From NCBI GenBank assembly GCA_934718135.1, contig CAKUZW010000001.1, positions 248,001 through 312,000 on the forward strand: a stretch of 64,000 nucleotides of DNA, written 5' to 3'. The position numbers and the translations under genes were made by a program. This document shows positions 41,552-50,715 of this stretch, piece after piece. The stretch's first letter is position 1. Every line of letters begins with the position of its first letter. Below the pieces are notes generated by a model. The model was not told the DNA's origin. It saw nothing but the letters and a program-made list of their open reading frames with translations, and did no database searches. The stretch comes from an uncultured Candidatus Melainabacteria bacterium (lineage in GTDB: Bacteria > Cyanobacteriota > Vampirovibrionia > Gastranaerophilales > Gastranaerophilaceae).

Positions 41552-44119
41552 TTAGAATTTTTTCAATTTTGCATAAGAGGCATCCATTGCTTTTTTGCCT
41601 TTTGCCCCAAAATCAATGGTATACATAACGCTTTCACCAATGTTTATAACATCTGTGATATGTCCGATACCCATTTGACCGTGGAAAACTCTTTGCCCAA
41701 CTTCAAAAACTTCATCCATAAACGGAGTTGATTTCTTTTGAGCCTCTTTTTCTTCTGCCATTTTTCTCTCACTTTGGCGTTGAGCAGACATTTGGCGAAG
41801 TGCGTTTATTGCTTGAGTTCCGGCTGCTCTTCTTGCTTCTTCTTCTCTTTTTTTATTAATTGCAGATTTCACAATCATTGCTCTGCGAGGAGTTCTGTTT
41901 TGCGGAGCTTGAGTATAGGAAGATTTTGAATTTCCATAACTTGAATTTGAATTGCTGTAGCTTGATGAGTTGTTTGAGCTTGATGAAGCAGAGTGAGTTC
42001 TGCCACCGCTTGCTAAACCTTTTCTCTGCGGAGCTACGAAATTAGCACCAAATCCTGTTGAAGGTTTTACATAACCATAACTGTCTGTTTTTGCAGATTC
42101 TCTAGCTTTAGATACTGCACTTCTGAATGTAGAAGATGAACTTCTGTCAAAATCGTCTGATTCTATTGATTCAATCAAGTTTTGCGGAATTTCTTCAATA
42201 AATCGTGACGGATTGTAATATTTATATTCCCCCCAAGTTTGACGGCGTTTAGCAGATACAAGATACAATTTTTCTTCTGCTCTTGTAATACCTACATACA
42301 TCAAACGGCGTTCTTCCTCCACTTCGGATGGAACTTGAAGAGTTCTTTGAGAAGGGAAAATACCTTCATCCATGCCTGCAATAAATACAACAGGAAATTC
42401 CAAACCTTTAGCAGCATGGAGAGTCATCATTGTAATATTATTGGTTTCTTCTTCCATTGAATCCAAATCTGACACCAATGCGACCTGTTGCAAGAATTCG
42501 CCTAAAATATTATCCTCTTCTTCCGGCACAAATTCTTCTGCTACGTTAACAAGTTCTTGCAAGTTGTTGATATCGTCTTGGAATTCAGGGTCATTAGCTG
42601 CTTTTGTTTGCAATTCTGCCAAGTAGCCTGACTTTTCAATAACAAGAGTTACAAAATCTTTCAAAGTATAAGAATTTTTTGCCTGTTGGAATTTATAAAT
42701 AAGAGATGCGAAATCTTTCAATTTAGACTGTGTTTTTGCATTTAATTCAGACTGTTCACAAATTTTTACAGCTTCATAAAGGCTGATATCTCTTTCATTT
42801 GCGAATTTTGTTAAGTTTTGCATAGTCGTGTCACCAATTCCACGTTTGGGAATATTGATTACACGGCGTAAACTTTGAGAATCGTCTGTATTATTAATTA
42901 ATTTCAAATAACACAATACAGTTTTAACTTCCGCTCTATCGTAGAACTTTGTACCGCCATAAATTCTATAAGGCAATCCAGTTGCCATACAAGCTTCTTC
43001 TAAAGCACGGGATTGGTTGTTTGTTCTGTATAGGATTGCAAATTTGTTATAATTTCCATTTGCTGTTCGTTTTATATTACTTACAATATAATTTGCTTCA
43101 TCTGCTTCATCACTTGCAATATAATAACTTAACTTTTCCCCTTCCCCTTTATTTGAATACAAAACTTTGTCTAATCTTTCGTCATTATTTTCGATAACAG
43201 AGTTTGCCGCATTCAAAATGTGAGCAGTTGAGCGGTAATTTTGTTCCAACTTGATTAGTTTTGTATTTTTATAATCCTTTTGGAAGTTCATAATAATTGT
43301 GAAATCAGCACCACGCCAAGAATAAATGGACTGGTCGACATCACCTACAACACATAATGAGCGTTCAGGCGGAATTTCAGCTTTCATGTTTGTGTAGAGC
43401 ATATTTACCAAACGGTATTGAGCAAGGTTTGTATCTTGGTACTCATCAACCATAATATGTTGAAATCTTTCGTAATATTGAGTTCTAACCTCTTCGTTTT
43501 GCTCTAACAGCTTAACCGTTAACATCAACATATCGTCAAAATCTATTGCATTATTAGCGTTAAGAGATTTTTCATATTCTTCGTAAATTGAAGCAATTTT
43601 TTGAGATTTGAAATCTCTGGCAAATGTCGCAAAGGTTGTTGCATCTTGCATTTTGTTTTTCGCGTTAGAGATAACGGATTTAACAAGTTTTGTTTGATAA
43701 ACCTTATCGTCTAAATTCAATTTCTTGATAGCTCTTGTAATAATTTGATTTGTATCTGAGTCATCATAAATTGTAAAATTTTTGTCTAAATTTTTACCGG
43801 TTGCAGTATTATATTTATCAATATTTTCTCTCAATATACGTCCGCAAATCCCGTGGAATGTACCTACCCACATATATTTAACCGTATCTTCTCCGATAAT
43901 TTTTCCGATACGTTCTTTCATTTCTTTAGCGGCTTTGTTGGTAAATGTAACTGCTAAAATATTTCTTGGTCTTACCCCGTTTTGAATCATATACGCAATA
44001 CGAGTAGTAAGAACTTTTGTTTTTCCTGAACCTGCACCAGCTAGTATAAGTAATGGTCCTTTTGTTGTTTGAACGGCTTCAACCTGCTCCTTATTAAGAT
44101 TTTCTAATAGATTTTCCAT
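41552..44119 (-). CDS. pcrA: UvrD/PcrA/Rep-family DNA helicase
   Basis: An 855-residue SF1A helicase. Walker A is GAGSGKTKVLTTRIAYMI, motif II DEYQDT, motif III GDVDQSIYSWRGAD, motif IV LEQNYRS, motif V TLHAAKGLEFPVVF and motif VI ITRAEEKLYL. A long Ser/Asn-rich linker (about 690-760) leads to a PcrA C-terminal Tudor-like domain (VFHGQMGIGHITDV). It unwinds DNA in repair and replication restart. ATG 44119 is chosen because the helicase fold begins there. Confidence 0.94.
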   Translation of the reverse strand: MENLLENLNKEQVEAVQTTKGPLLILAGAGSGKTKVLTTRIAYMIQNGVRPRNILAVTFTNKAAKEMKERIGKIIGEDTVKYMWVGTFHGICGRILRENIDKYNTATGKNLDKNFTIYDDSDTNQIITRAIKKLNLDDKVYQTKLVKSVISNAKNKMQDATTFATFARDFKSQKIASIYEEYEKSLNANNAIDFDDMLMLTVKLLEQNEEVRTQYYERFQHIMVDEYQDTNLAQYRLVNMLYTNMKAEIPPERSLCVVGDVDQSIYSWRGADFTIIMNFQKDYKNTKLIKLEQNYRSTAHILNAANSVIENNDERLDKVLYSNKGEGEKLSYYIASDEADEANYIVSNIKRTANGNYNKFAILYRTNNQSRALEEACMATGLPYRIYGGTKFYDRAEVKTVLCYLKLINNTDDSQSLRRVINIPKRGIGDTTMQNLTKFANERDISLYEAVKICEQSELNAKTQSKLKDFASLIYKFQQAKNSYTLKDFVTLVIEKSGYLAELQTKAANDPEFQDDINNLQELVNVAEEFVPEEEDNILGEFLQQVALVSDLDSMEEETNNITMMTLHAAKGLEFPVVFIAGMDEGIFPSQRTLQVPSEVEEERRLMYVGITRAEEKLYLVSAKRRQTWGEYKYYNPSRFIEEIPQNLIESIESDDFDRSSSSTFRSAVSKARESAKTDSYGYVKPSTGFGANFVAPQRKGLASGGRTHSASSSSNNSSSYSNSNSSYGNSKSSYTQAPQNRTPRRAMIVKSAINKKREEEARRAAGTQAINALRQMSAQRQSERKMAEEKEAQKKSTPFMDEVFEVGQRVFHGQMGIGHITDVINIGESVMYTIDFGAKGKKAMDASYAKLKKF

Positions 44120-44204
44120 GACCTCTTCCCAAATAAAAAAAAATATGCTATAATTAAGCATAATCGAAAAATGTAATTAATGCAATTAGAAGGTAAATGA
44201 AAAA

Positions 44205-44807
44205 ATGACAGAAAGTGATAAGGAAATTTTATTAAGTTCAGATGAAAACAAAAACAATGATGTTCAAAAGTCGATAGTAGTACCGATTGATGACGATATG
44301 GATACAGTAAAATCTGACGCTCCAAATACAGTAGATGAATTAGCAATGGAATTGGCTACAATCAAACAATCAGCTAAAAAGATTGCAATCATCGGTAGCC
44401 GTAATCTCCCTATCACTCATCAACAAATGATTGAAACACTTGCAACAGCTCTTGTTATGCAAGGTAATACAATTATTACATCTGGAGGTTCTTCAGGAAC
44501 TAACGCAGCAGCTATTCGTGGGGCTATGAAAGCTAACCCTCAAAAATTGAGTGTTGTTCTTCCTCAAACTATTGGACAACAACCAAGTGATGTTCAAGAT
44601 CAGTTGATTGGCGTTCCAAATATTATTGAGCACGCTGATAGAGCAATGATGACTTTAGCTGATGCATCAAGAATTTGTAACAGAGAAATTATTGATGAAT
44701 GTAATCAATTAATTTGTTTCTTGTCTCATACAAGTAAAACTCTTCACAATGCCGTTCAATACGCTGAAGAAGGTCACAAAGTTATCACTGTATTCTATTT
44801 GGATTAG
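44205..44807 (+). CDS. SLOG-domain protein related to DprA
   Basis: A 200-residue protein. The N-terminal 60 residues are acidic and probably disordered. The rest is a Rossmann-like SLOG domain of the DprA/Smf type (KKIAIIGSRNLPITHQQMIE, then SGGSSGTNAAAIRGAMKA). It lacks the SAM and C-terminal winged-helix parts of full DprA. It resembles the small cyanobacterial proteins called DNA recombination-mediator protein A. It is divergent from pcrA, 85 bases apart. Confidence 0.82.
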   Translation: MTESDKEILLSSDENKNNDVQKSIVVPIDDDMDTVKSDAPNTVDELAMELATIKQSAKKIAIIGSRNLPITHQQMIETLATALVMQGNTIITSGGSSGTNAAAIRGAMKANPQKLSVVLPQTIGQQPSDVQDQLIGVPNIIEHADRAMMTLADASRICNREIIDECNQLICFLSHTSKTLHNAVQYAEEGHKVITVFYLD

Positions 44808-44813
44808 TTCCTT

Positions 44814-45980
44814 ATGAGTGATAAATTAAAGAAATTGACGGGTAAAAATCCTAAAGATTTTGAACCTGTTGCATTTTGTACCATTAATAATGCAGATATA
44901 GAGTTATTTAAAGAACTTGTCGAAAGTGATGATTTTTTGTTTGATTTTGTCAAACAAAATGTCGCAAATCGTTTGTCAAAGGTTTGCAACGAAAACAATT
45001 ACTTAAATTTGTTACCGTTTTTGAAATATTACTCTCCGTCTTATGAAGATTTTATCATTTCTACACTTGTCAAATTTACTGATGAAGATTTGACTGATAG
45101 AATGCTAGCGATTTTTGAAGATGGAACAGAAGATGAAAAAACATACTGTGCCAAGTTTTTTGAATATGTTCAAGACCCGCTTGCAGTGGATTTTTTGAAA
45201 GAATTTGCTTATAGCGAAAATTCTGCATTAAGTTCAAATTGTGCTTCAACTCTTGCTGCTTTTAAAGATTTGGAGTCAAAAAATATTGCATTAGAAAAAT
45301 TAAATTCTGATGATGAATTTGAAAAACTTGAAGGTGTTAGATTTTTAGTTTCTTATGGAGATAAATTTGTTTCTGACAAGATTATAGAGGAAATGAAAAA
45401 ATCATCTATGTCCGAAAATATTGCAGGAGAATTTCTGTATTTAGTTGATTTATTTGAACTTTATAAAACAAATAAGACAGATGCTTTGTTTGTTTTAAAT
45501 TCAGTCATCAATGGACTTGGAGAAATTTTGAGTCTTTCTCAAATTTTTGATTTCAGATTGTATGAATTTTTTGAAAAATTGATAAATGAACCTATGAATT
45601 CAGAAATTGCAACGGTCTTAGCGAATGCAAGAGACAAATTTGAAACCTTGACTGAAAATAATGAATATCTTTTTGATGAAACAAAAGATGTTAAACAAGA
45701 GGTGTCAGAGATAAAAAATCTTTTGCAGGCAATTAATATTGATAAGAATTTGGTAGATAAAGAGTTAAAAGAAGACAGCTTGTTTGTATTTACGGCAATA
45801 GATTTGACAAATTCGACAGATAAATTAAGAGCGTTGTTAAATAATACATCAAATCAAACACTTATTCTAAAAAACATTGAAGCCCTAAAAAATAGGAATA
45901 ATTTAACTCGCCAAGACAAAGATATTGCACTAAAAATTGCAAAAGATGAAAATATCAAAAGTATAATTTCTGCACTTTAG
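44814..45980 (+). CDS. HEAT-like helical repeat protein
   Basis: A 388-residue soluble protein of paired amphipathic helices, with HEAT-like units clear at about 85-200 (FEYVQDPLAVDFLKEFAY, then NCASTLAAFKDLESKNIALE). No catalytic motif or signal is seen. It starts 6 bases after the SLOG protein gene, so the two are surely cotranscribed. It resembles the 2964 protein in build, but not in a sequence I can align with confidence. Confidence 0.65.
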   Translation: MSDKLKKLTGKNPKDFEPVAFCTINNADIELFKELVESDDFLFDFVKQNVANRLSKVCNENNYLNLLPFLKYYSPSYEDFIISTLVKFTDEDLTDRMLAIFEDGTEDEKTYCAKFFEYVQDPLAVDFLKEFAYSENSALSSNCASTLAAFKDLESKNIALEKLNSDDEFEKLEGVRFLVSYGDKFVSDKIIEEMKKSSMSENIAGEFLYLVDLFELYKTNKTDALFVLNSVINGLGEILSLSQIFDFRLYEFFEKLINEPMNSEIATVLANARDKFETLTENNEYLFDETKDVKQEVSEIKNLLQAINIDKNLVDKELKEDSLFVFTAIDLTNSTDKLRALLNNTSNQTLILKNIEALKNRNNLTRQDKDIALKIAKDENIKSIISAL

Positions 45981-45996
45981 AATGTGCGACTTGGTC

Positions 45997-46085
45997 AGAT
46001 GGCTTGTCCTCTTGTCAGGGATTGTTACGTTGCTTCGTACACAAAATTACCAATAACAACGAAATTTCTCCTCACAATGACATGA
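45997..46085. repeat. Degenerate REP-like sequence
   Basis: Contains CTTGTCAGGGATTG and, about 50 bases on, CACAATGACATG. These match parts of the prepilin leader repeat at 28960-29040. It lies between the helical-repeat gene and the terminator, and no coding signal is seen. Confidence 0.5.
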
Positions 46086-46113
46086 ATAATAAACAACAAA
46101 CTCTTTCAATAAC

Positions 46114-46165
46114 ACAGACGCGAGGTTGGATAATTCTCCAACCTCGCGTCTGTATTATTTTATTT
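46114..46165. terminator. Bidirectional terminator before fabZ
   Basis: ACAGACGCGAGGTTGG (46114-46129) pairs perfectly with CCAACCTCGCGTCTGT (46138-46153), flanked by AAT and ATTATTTTATTTTT. It can serve the helical-repeat gene and the convergent fabZ. Confidence 0.9.
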
Positions 46166-46174
46166 TTATTTCAA

Positions 46175-46624
46175 CTACTTCAATGCAAAAATCATATCTG
46201 CTTCTACACAAGTCTTTCCGTCAACTCTTCCAATACCGTGAGCTTTGCAGATAGGCCCCTTAACTTTAGTTAGTTCAACTTCCATTTCGAACTTATCGCC
46301 AGGTCTTACGATATTTTTAAATCTTACACCGTCAACTCCTGCGTACAATGTCAATTTCCCTTCAAATTCTGGCATTGTCATTAAAATTGGAGCTGAACAT
46401 TGAGCCATTGCTTCAAGTTGTAAAACTCCAGGCATGATAGGATTTCCAGGGAAGTGGCCTTGGAAAAATTGTTCATTCATTGTCAAATTTTTGTATCCTT
46501 TTGCATATTTTCCCGGAACACATTCGGTAATTCTATCTACCAACAAAAATGGATATCTGTGAGGAATCATATCCATAATTTGCATGGTATCGAAGCTCAA
46601 AACTTCTTTAGTTTCTTCTGACAT
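46175..46624 (-). CDS. fabZ: 3-hydroxyacyl-ACP dehydratase
   Basis: FabZ dehydrates 3-hydroxyacyl-ACP in fatty acid elongation. The 149-residue hot-dog enzyme has HRYPFLLVDRI and the active-site helix GHFPGNPIMPGVLQLEAMAQ with its catalytic His and Glu. AAGGAG precedes the ATG. It follows lpxC by 10 bases, the usual partnership that balances fatty acid and lipid A flux. Confidence 0.95.
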   Translation of the reverse strand: MSEETKEVLSFDTMQIMDMIPHRYPFLLVDRITECVPGKYAKGYKNLTMNEQFFQGHFPGNPIMPGVLQLEAMAQCSAPILMTMPEFEGKLTLYAGVDGVRFKNIVRPGDKFEMEVELTKVKGPICKAHGIGRVDGKTCVEADMIFALK

Positions 46625-46634
46625 TTTTCTCTCC

Positions 46635-47453
46635 TTATATTTCTACTAATTTATCTCTTAACATTTTTGCTACTTTGACATGAACGGCATGACCGGCTTC
46701 TTTAGCAAGAATTTGGCAACGCAAATTCAAAGGATTTATTCCTGTTAAGTACAAATCGCCAACCATATCAAGCATTTTGTGTTTTACGGGTTCTTTTTCT
46801 GAGCGAAGTGCAGTTGTATATCCGCCTTCATCCGTCAAACCCACAGTGTTTTCCTCGGTTACACCTTGAGCAAACCCAAGCATTTGGAATTTTTTCAAAT
46901 CGTGATAAAAACCAAATGTTCTGGCTTCAATAATTTCGTCCTTTTTCTTCGGGTCATAATTGATAAAACATCTTGTCAAATCCGGATGATTGTAATTAAC
47001 CGCATAAGACATAAACAAATTATCACTAGGAAGTATTACCAAACTAGTCTTTCCATTCAGGTAATAAACGGGTTCAGACACAGTGTAGTATTTTTCTTTA
47101 GCAAAAAACGGTTTATCAATCCCTGCTGATTTGATAGCTTCAACCCAGCCTTTTGAACTTCCGTCAAGAGCCGGAACCTCTTCTTCTGTCATACAAATAT
47201 CAACAGAATCAATATGACAAAAAGCCAAAGCCGCCGTCAAATGCTCCGTCAACATTGCTCGAACCTTTGAGGTGCCTAAAACAACGCAATGGTCTGTCGA
47301 AACAACATTATCAACATTTGCAGTAAATGAATCTTTATCCTTAATAAAGTACCTTATCTGTCCCGATTTAGAAGGGAATAAAGTAACCTCACAAGGCTTA
47401 TTTTTCATTAAACCGTTTCCGGTAATTTTAACTTCTTTTTTTAGTGTAACCAT
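46635..47453 (-). CDS. lpxC: UDP-3-O-acyl-N-acetylglucosamine deacetylase
   Basis: LpxC is the committed step of lipid A synthesis and a zinc enzyme. The 272-residue protein has MLTEHLTAAL with the zinc His, PALDGSSKGWVEAI, EARTFGFYHDL and KHKMLDMVGDLYLTG with further zinc ligands. It is a separate gene, not the LpxC-FabZ fusion seen in some groups. It starts 8 bases after lpxD, apparently coupled. Confidence 0.95.
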   Translation of the reverse strand: MVTLKKEVKITGNGLMKNKPCEVTLFPSKSGQIRYFIKDKDSFTANVDNVVSTDHCVVLGTSKVRAMLTEHLTAALAFCHIDSVDICMTEEEVPALDGSSKGWVEAIKSAGIDKPFFAKEKYYTVSEPVYYLNGKTSLVILPSDNLFMSYAVNYNHPDLTRCFINYDPKKKDEIIEARTFGFYHDLKKFQMLGFAQGVTEENTVGLTDEGGYTTALRSEKEPVKHKMLDMVGDLYLTGINPLNLRCQILAKEAGHAVHVKVAKMLRDKLVEI

Positions 47454-47461
47454 TTTATATT

Positions 47462-48559
47462 TTATTCAACCTCTTGATGTGCTTCCTCAAATGATTTCAA
47501 GATTGGCTCAAATTTTCTGAATTTAGCAAAGATATCTTGAGCATCTTTCAATGTTTTCAATTGTTTGATGAAATCTTTTCTTGGAACAGCCGGAATACCA
47601 ACAATAATTGATTTTGCAGGGAATGATTTTGTTACACCTGCTTTAGCTGTAATAATTGTATCAGAACCGATTTCAATATGGTCAGCCAAACCTGCTTGAC
47701 CGGCAATAACTACTCTATCACCGATTACGCAGCTACCTGCGATACCTACTTGAGAAACAATTAAACAACCTTTACCAACACGGCAATTGTGACCAATCAT
47801 AACCAAGTCATCAATCTTAGTATTATCACCAATTACGGTATTTTCGATTGTACCACGGTCAATTGTAGTATTGGCACCGATTTCAACGTTGTTACCGATT
47901 ACAACAGAACCGATTGAAGGGATTTTGAAAATAACTTGCTCAACATCGCCTTCTTTAATTTCGCCTTCTTTTCTAGCATTTTCAATATTGTTTGGATTTT
48001 CAGTAACAAAACTAAATCCGTCAGCACCCAATGAAACACCATGGTTTAAAATTACATCGTTACCGATTTGAACTCTATCACCGATGTTTACTCCCGGGTG
48101 GAAGAAACAGTTATTTCCGATTTTAACATCACTACCGATATAAGAATTTGCTAAAATCTTAGTATTATCACCAATTACAGCATTTGGAGAAACAACAACA
48201 TTTGGTCCGATACAAACATTTTGACCTAATTTAGCAGTCGGATCAACAACTGCAGACGGGTGAATATCTTTATTCACAACAGGTGGAACGTAGAACAAGT
48301 TCAACAATTTCATCATTGCAAGTCTTGGTCTTTCAACCTCAATTGTTGTAAAACCGTCAATTTGAACACCTAATGGAACAAGTGCAGCTTTAGCTTTTGA
48401 TTTTGCAAGGTTTGCAATCTCATCTTCGCCTAAAGCAAGAGCTAATGTATGCTCATCACTCAACAAAGGTGGTGCAATGTGAGTAATTTCAGGACTAGAA
48501 ACTTTTGTTAACATACCCCCTACAATTTGTGTAATTTCATCAACTGTAAATGATCTCAT
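47462..48559 (-). CDS. lpxD: UDP-3-O-acylglucosamine N-acyltransferase
   Basis: LpxD adds the N-linked acyl chain in lipid A synthesis. The 365-residue protein has an N-terminal uridine-binding domain (to about 100), a left-handed beta-helix of hexapeptide repeats (IGDNTKI and IGNNVEI types), the catalytic-His segment FFHPGVNIG/ILNHGVSLGADGF, and a C-terminal helix. It leads the lpxD-lpxC-fabZ operon; AAGGAG precedes the ATG. lpxA is not in the window. Confidence 0.95.
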   Translation of the reverse strand: MRSFTVDEITQIVGGMLTKVSSPEITHIAPPLLSDEHTLALALGEDEIANLAKSKAKAALVPLGVQIDGFTTIEVERPRLAMMKLLNLFYVPPVVNKDIHPSAVVDPTAKLGQNVCIGPNVVVSPNAVIGDNTKILANSYIGSDVKIGNNCFFHPGVNIGDRVQIGNDVILNHGVSLGADGFSFVTENPNNIENARKEGEIKEGDVEQVIFKIPSIGSVVIGNNVEIGANTTIDRGTIENTVIGDNTKIDDLVMIGHNCRVGKGCLIVSQVGIAGSCVIGDRVVIAGQAGLADHIEIGSDTIITAKAGVTKSFPAKSIIVGIPAVPRKDFIKQLKTLKDAQDIFAKFRKFEPILKSFEEAHQEVE

Positions 48560-48656
48560 CTTTTTCTCCTTATAATAATATGCTTTATTGTTTTCTTAAA
48601 AAAACCTTTTTCATTATAGTACAAACGTTAAATTTTTCGTAATAGTTAGAAATTTT

Positions 48657-48689
48657 GTCATTCTGAGGGCTTTAGCCCGAAAGAATCCA
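48657..48689. repeat. REP-like palindrome upstream of lpxD
   Basis: GTCATTCTGAGGGCT with AGCCCGAAAGAATCC. GGGCT pairs with AGCCC, and ATTCT pairs with AGAAT outside it. This is the same general type as the repeats in the prepilin leaders. It lies between the divergence-free neighbours lpxD and the nucleotidyltransferase gene. Confidence 0.65.
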
Positions 48690-48709
48690 GCTTTTTAGTT
48701 ATATTTTTT

Positions 48710-49180
48710 TTATGATTCTTTCATCTTATTTATTGTATTTGTTGTAGATTTGCCTGCAACAAAATCAATAAACTCGACTCTGATATTATTACGCCTCATA
48801 ATATCAGCCTCCGGAAGCGTATCCATTGTGTAATCGGCACCTTTTGTATAAACATCCGGTTTAATTTCATCAATCAAATTGCCCGGACTATCCTCATCAA
48901 ACATCACTACATAATCAACACAACCTAAAGCACACAAAACTTCTGCCCTATCTTGTTCACTATTTATCGGTCGTGTCGGTCCTTTGATACTTTTCACAGA
49001 TTTATCCGAATTCAAAAGAACTATCAAATAATCCGCAAAAGTCTTTGTCTTTTGTAAATATCTTACATGCCCGACATGTAAAATATCAAAACATCCATTT
49101 GTTACTACTACTGTTTTTCCACTTTGATGCAGTTTTTGAACGAAATTCGCAACATTTTCTCTCTGTAAGAGTTGTCCCAT
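48710..49180 (-). CDS. hldE: D-glycero-beta-D-manno-heptose-1-phosphate adenylyltransferase
   Basis: A 156-residue cytidylyltransferase-fold enzyme equal to the C-terminal half of HldE (RfaE2). VVTNGCFDILHVGHVRYLQ carries the HxGH nucleotide-binding motif, and SVKSIKGPTRPINSEQDRAE follows. It activates heptose phosphate for the lipopolysaccharide core. The kinase half is not fused to it and is not in the window. It matches the GT9 heptosyltransferase-like gene at 40544. Confidence 0.9.
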   Translation of the reverse strand: MGQLLQRENVANFVQKLHQSGKTVVVTNGCFDILHVGHVRYLQKTKTFADYLIVLLNSDKSVKSIKGPTRPINSEQDRAEVLCALGCVDYVVMFDEDSPGNLIDEIKPDVYTKGADYTMDTLPEADIMRRNNIRVEFIDFVAGKSTTNTINKMKES

Positions 49181-49270
49181 ATAATATATATCCTCTAATA
49201 TGCCACTAAATTATACCCTAAACTAACGAAAAAGTCCTATTTTATTAACAAAAAGTAATAATTGAAGATG

Positions 49271-49567
49271 TTATTTATTCAAAAAAGGTCCAAGTTTTTT
49301 ACTCATTTCTCCTAAAAAATCCCAAATTGGATTTTTATGATTTTCGATTTTGTTTTCACAATGAATATTATATTGTGAAAATTTATTTTGAGGAATTAAG
49401 CCTCTCATAAAGTTAGGTAATCCGTTACCTGCATATATTTCGTCTCCAGACACAAGCCTGTCTTTCATTAAAATTGTTGCTCTTTTAATTTCAGGGTTGA
49501 AATCTTCTACAATATTGTGTTTAAACTCTGAAGTGATAGGGGTAATTGTTAATTTAGTTATTCTCAT
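49271..49567 (-). CDS. Small hypothetical protein
   Basis: A 98-residue soluble protein starting MRITKLTITPITSEF. AAGGA lies just before the ATG on the minus strand. It is mixed alpha/beta with a C-terminal amphipathic helix (WDFLGEMSKKLGPFL). It follows asd by 25 bases and may share its transcript. No family recognised. Confidence 0.55.
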   Translation of the reverse strand: MRITKLTITPITSEFKHNIVEDFNPEIKRATILMKDRLVSGDEIYAGNGLPNFMRGLIPQNKFSQYNIHCENKIENHKNPIWDFLGEMSKKLGPFLNK

Positions 49568-49592
49568 TTATTTCCTTCTTTCAAGGGTCTGT

Positions 49593-50615
49593 TTAGTACA
49601 GACCCATTTCTATAACTTTTTTACAAATTCTGACGGTGTTCAATGCTGCACCAATTCTCAAATTGTCAGCTACGCACCACAATGAAATTCCGTTATCAAA
49701 CGCCAAATTCTTTCTGATTCTTCCGACAAATACAGGGTCAACACCACTTGCATCACGAGTTGTAGGGTATTCGAAGTTTTCCGGACTATCTATAACTTTT
49801 AGACCAAATGATTTTGACAAAATTTCACGAACTTCGTCCGGTGTTACATGTTCTTCAAACTCAATATCAACAGCTTCTGAGTGACCGTTATAAACAGGAA
49901 CTCTAGCTGCTGTACAAGAAATCGGTAAATCTTGTGGAAGGTGAAGAATTTTTTTAGTTTCATTCACAACCTTCATTTCTTCCTTAGTATAAGCATTTTC
50001 ACAAAATACATCAATTTGCGGAATTACATTAAACGAAATCGGTTTTTTGAATGCAACATTTTCAAACTCTTTTCCTTCTAAAGTTGCCTTTGTGTTTTCA
50101 GTCAACTCATTAATTGCCTTCAAACCCGCTCCTGATACTGCTTGATAAGTAGATACAAGCAATCTTTTGATTTTGAATTTGTCATGCAAAGGTTTCAAAA
50201 CAAGCATCAACTGTGAAGTTGAGCAATTAGGATTGGCAATAATTCCCTTATGTTTCTTCAAATCCTCATCATTAACATAAGCAATAACAAGCGGAACATC
50301 CTTATCCATTCTAAAAGCAGATGAATTATCTATCAAAACACCACCACGTTTAACAATTTCAGGTGCAAATTTTTGTGAAGTAGAACCGCCTGCTGACGCC
50401 AAAACAATATTAACACCATCAAAACTTTCAGGAGTTGCTTCTTCTACAGTATAAGTTTTGCCTTGAAATTCGATTTTTGAACCCGCACTTTTTGCACTAG
50501 ACAAAAACTTAATCGTATTAAAATCAACTTTCAATTCATCAACAATTTTTGTAATTTCTCTACCAACAACGCCTGTTGCTCCTAAAATAGCAATATTTGG
50601 TTTTTGCTTTGACAT
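49593..50615 (-). CDS. asd: Aspartate-semialdehyde dehydrogenase
   Basis: Asd makes aspartate semialdehyde for lysine, diaminopimelate, threonine and methionine synthesis. The 340-residue protein has the NADP loop ILGATGVVGREI, the catalytic cysteine in ANPNCSTSQL, and the substrate region GHSEAVDIEFE. GAGGAG precedes the ATG. Length and motifs are standard. Confidence 0.95.
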   Translation of the reverse strand: MSKQKPNIAILGATGVVGREITKIVDELKVDFNTIKFLSSAKSAGSKIEFQGKTYTVEEATPESFDGVNIVLASAGGSTSQKFAPEIVKRGGVLIDNSSAFRMDKDVPLVIAYVNDEDLKKHKGIIANPNCSTSQLMLVLKPLHDKFKIKRLLVSTYQAVSGAGLKAINELTENTKATLEGKEFENVAFKKPISFNVIPQIDVFCENAYTKEEMKVVNETKKILHLPQDLPISCTAARVPVYNGHSEAVDIEFEEHVTPDEVREILSKSFGLKVIDSPENFEYPTTRDASGVDPVFVGRIRKNLAFDNGISLWCVADNLRIGAALNTVRICKKVIEMGLY

Positions 50616-50715
50616 AATTTCTCCTCTTTAATTGTATGCAATTAATATTACTACAAGAATAATTGTTGAAACTACAATTAAAACATAAATTTACAATATT
50701 TTAAAAAAGTGGCGA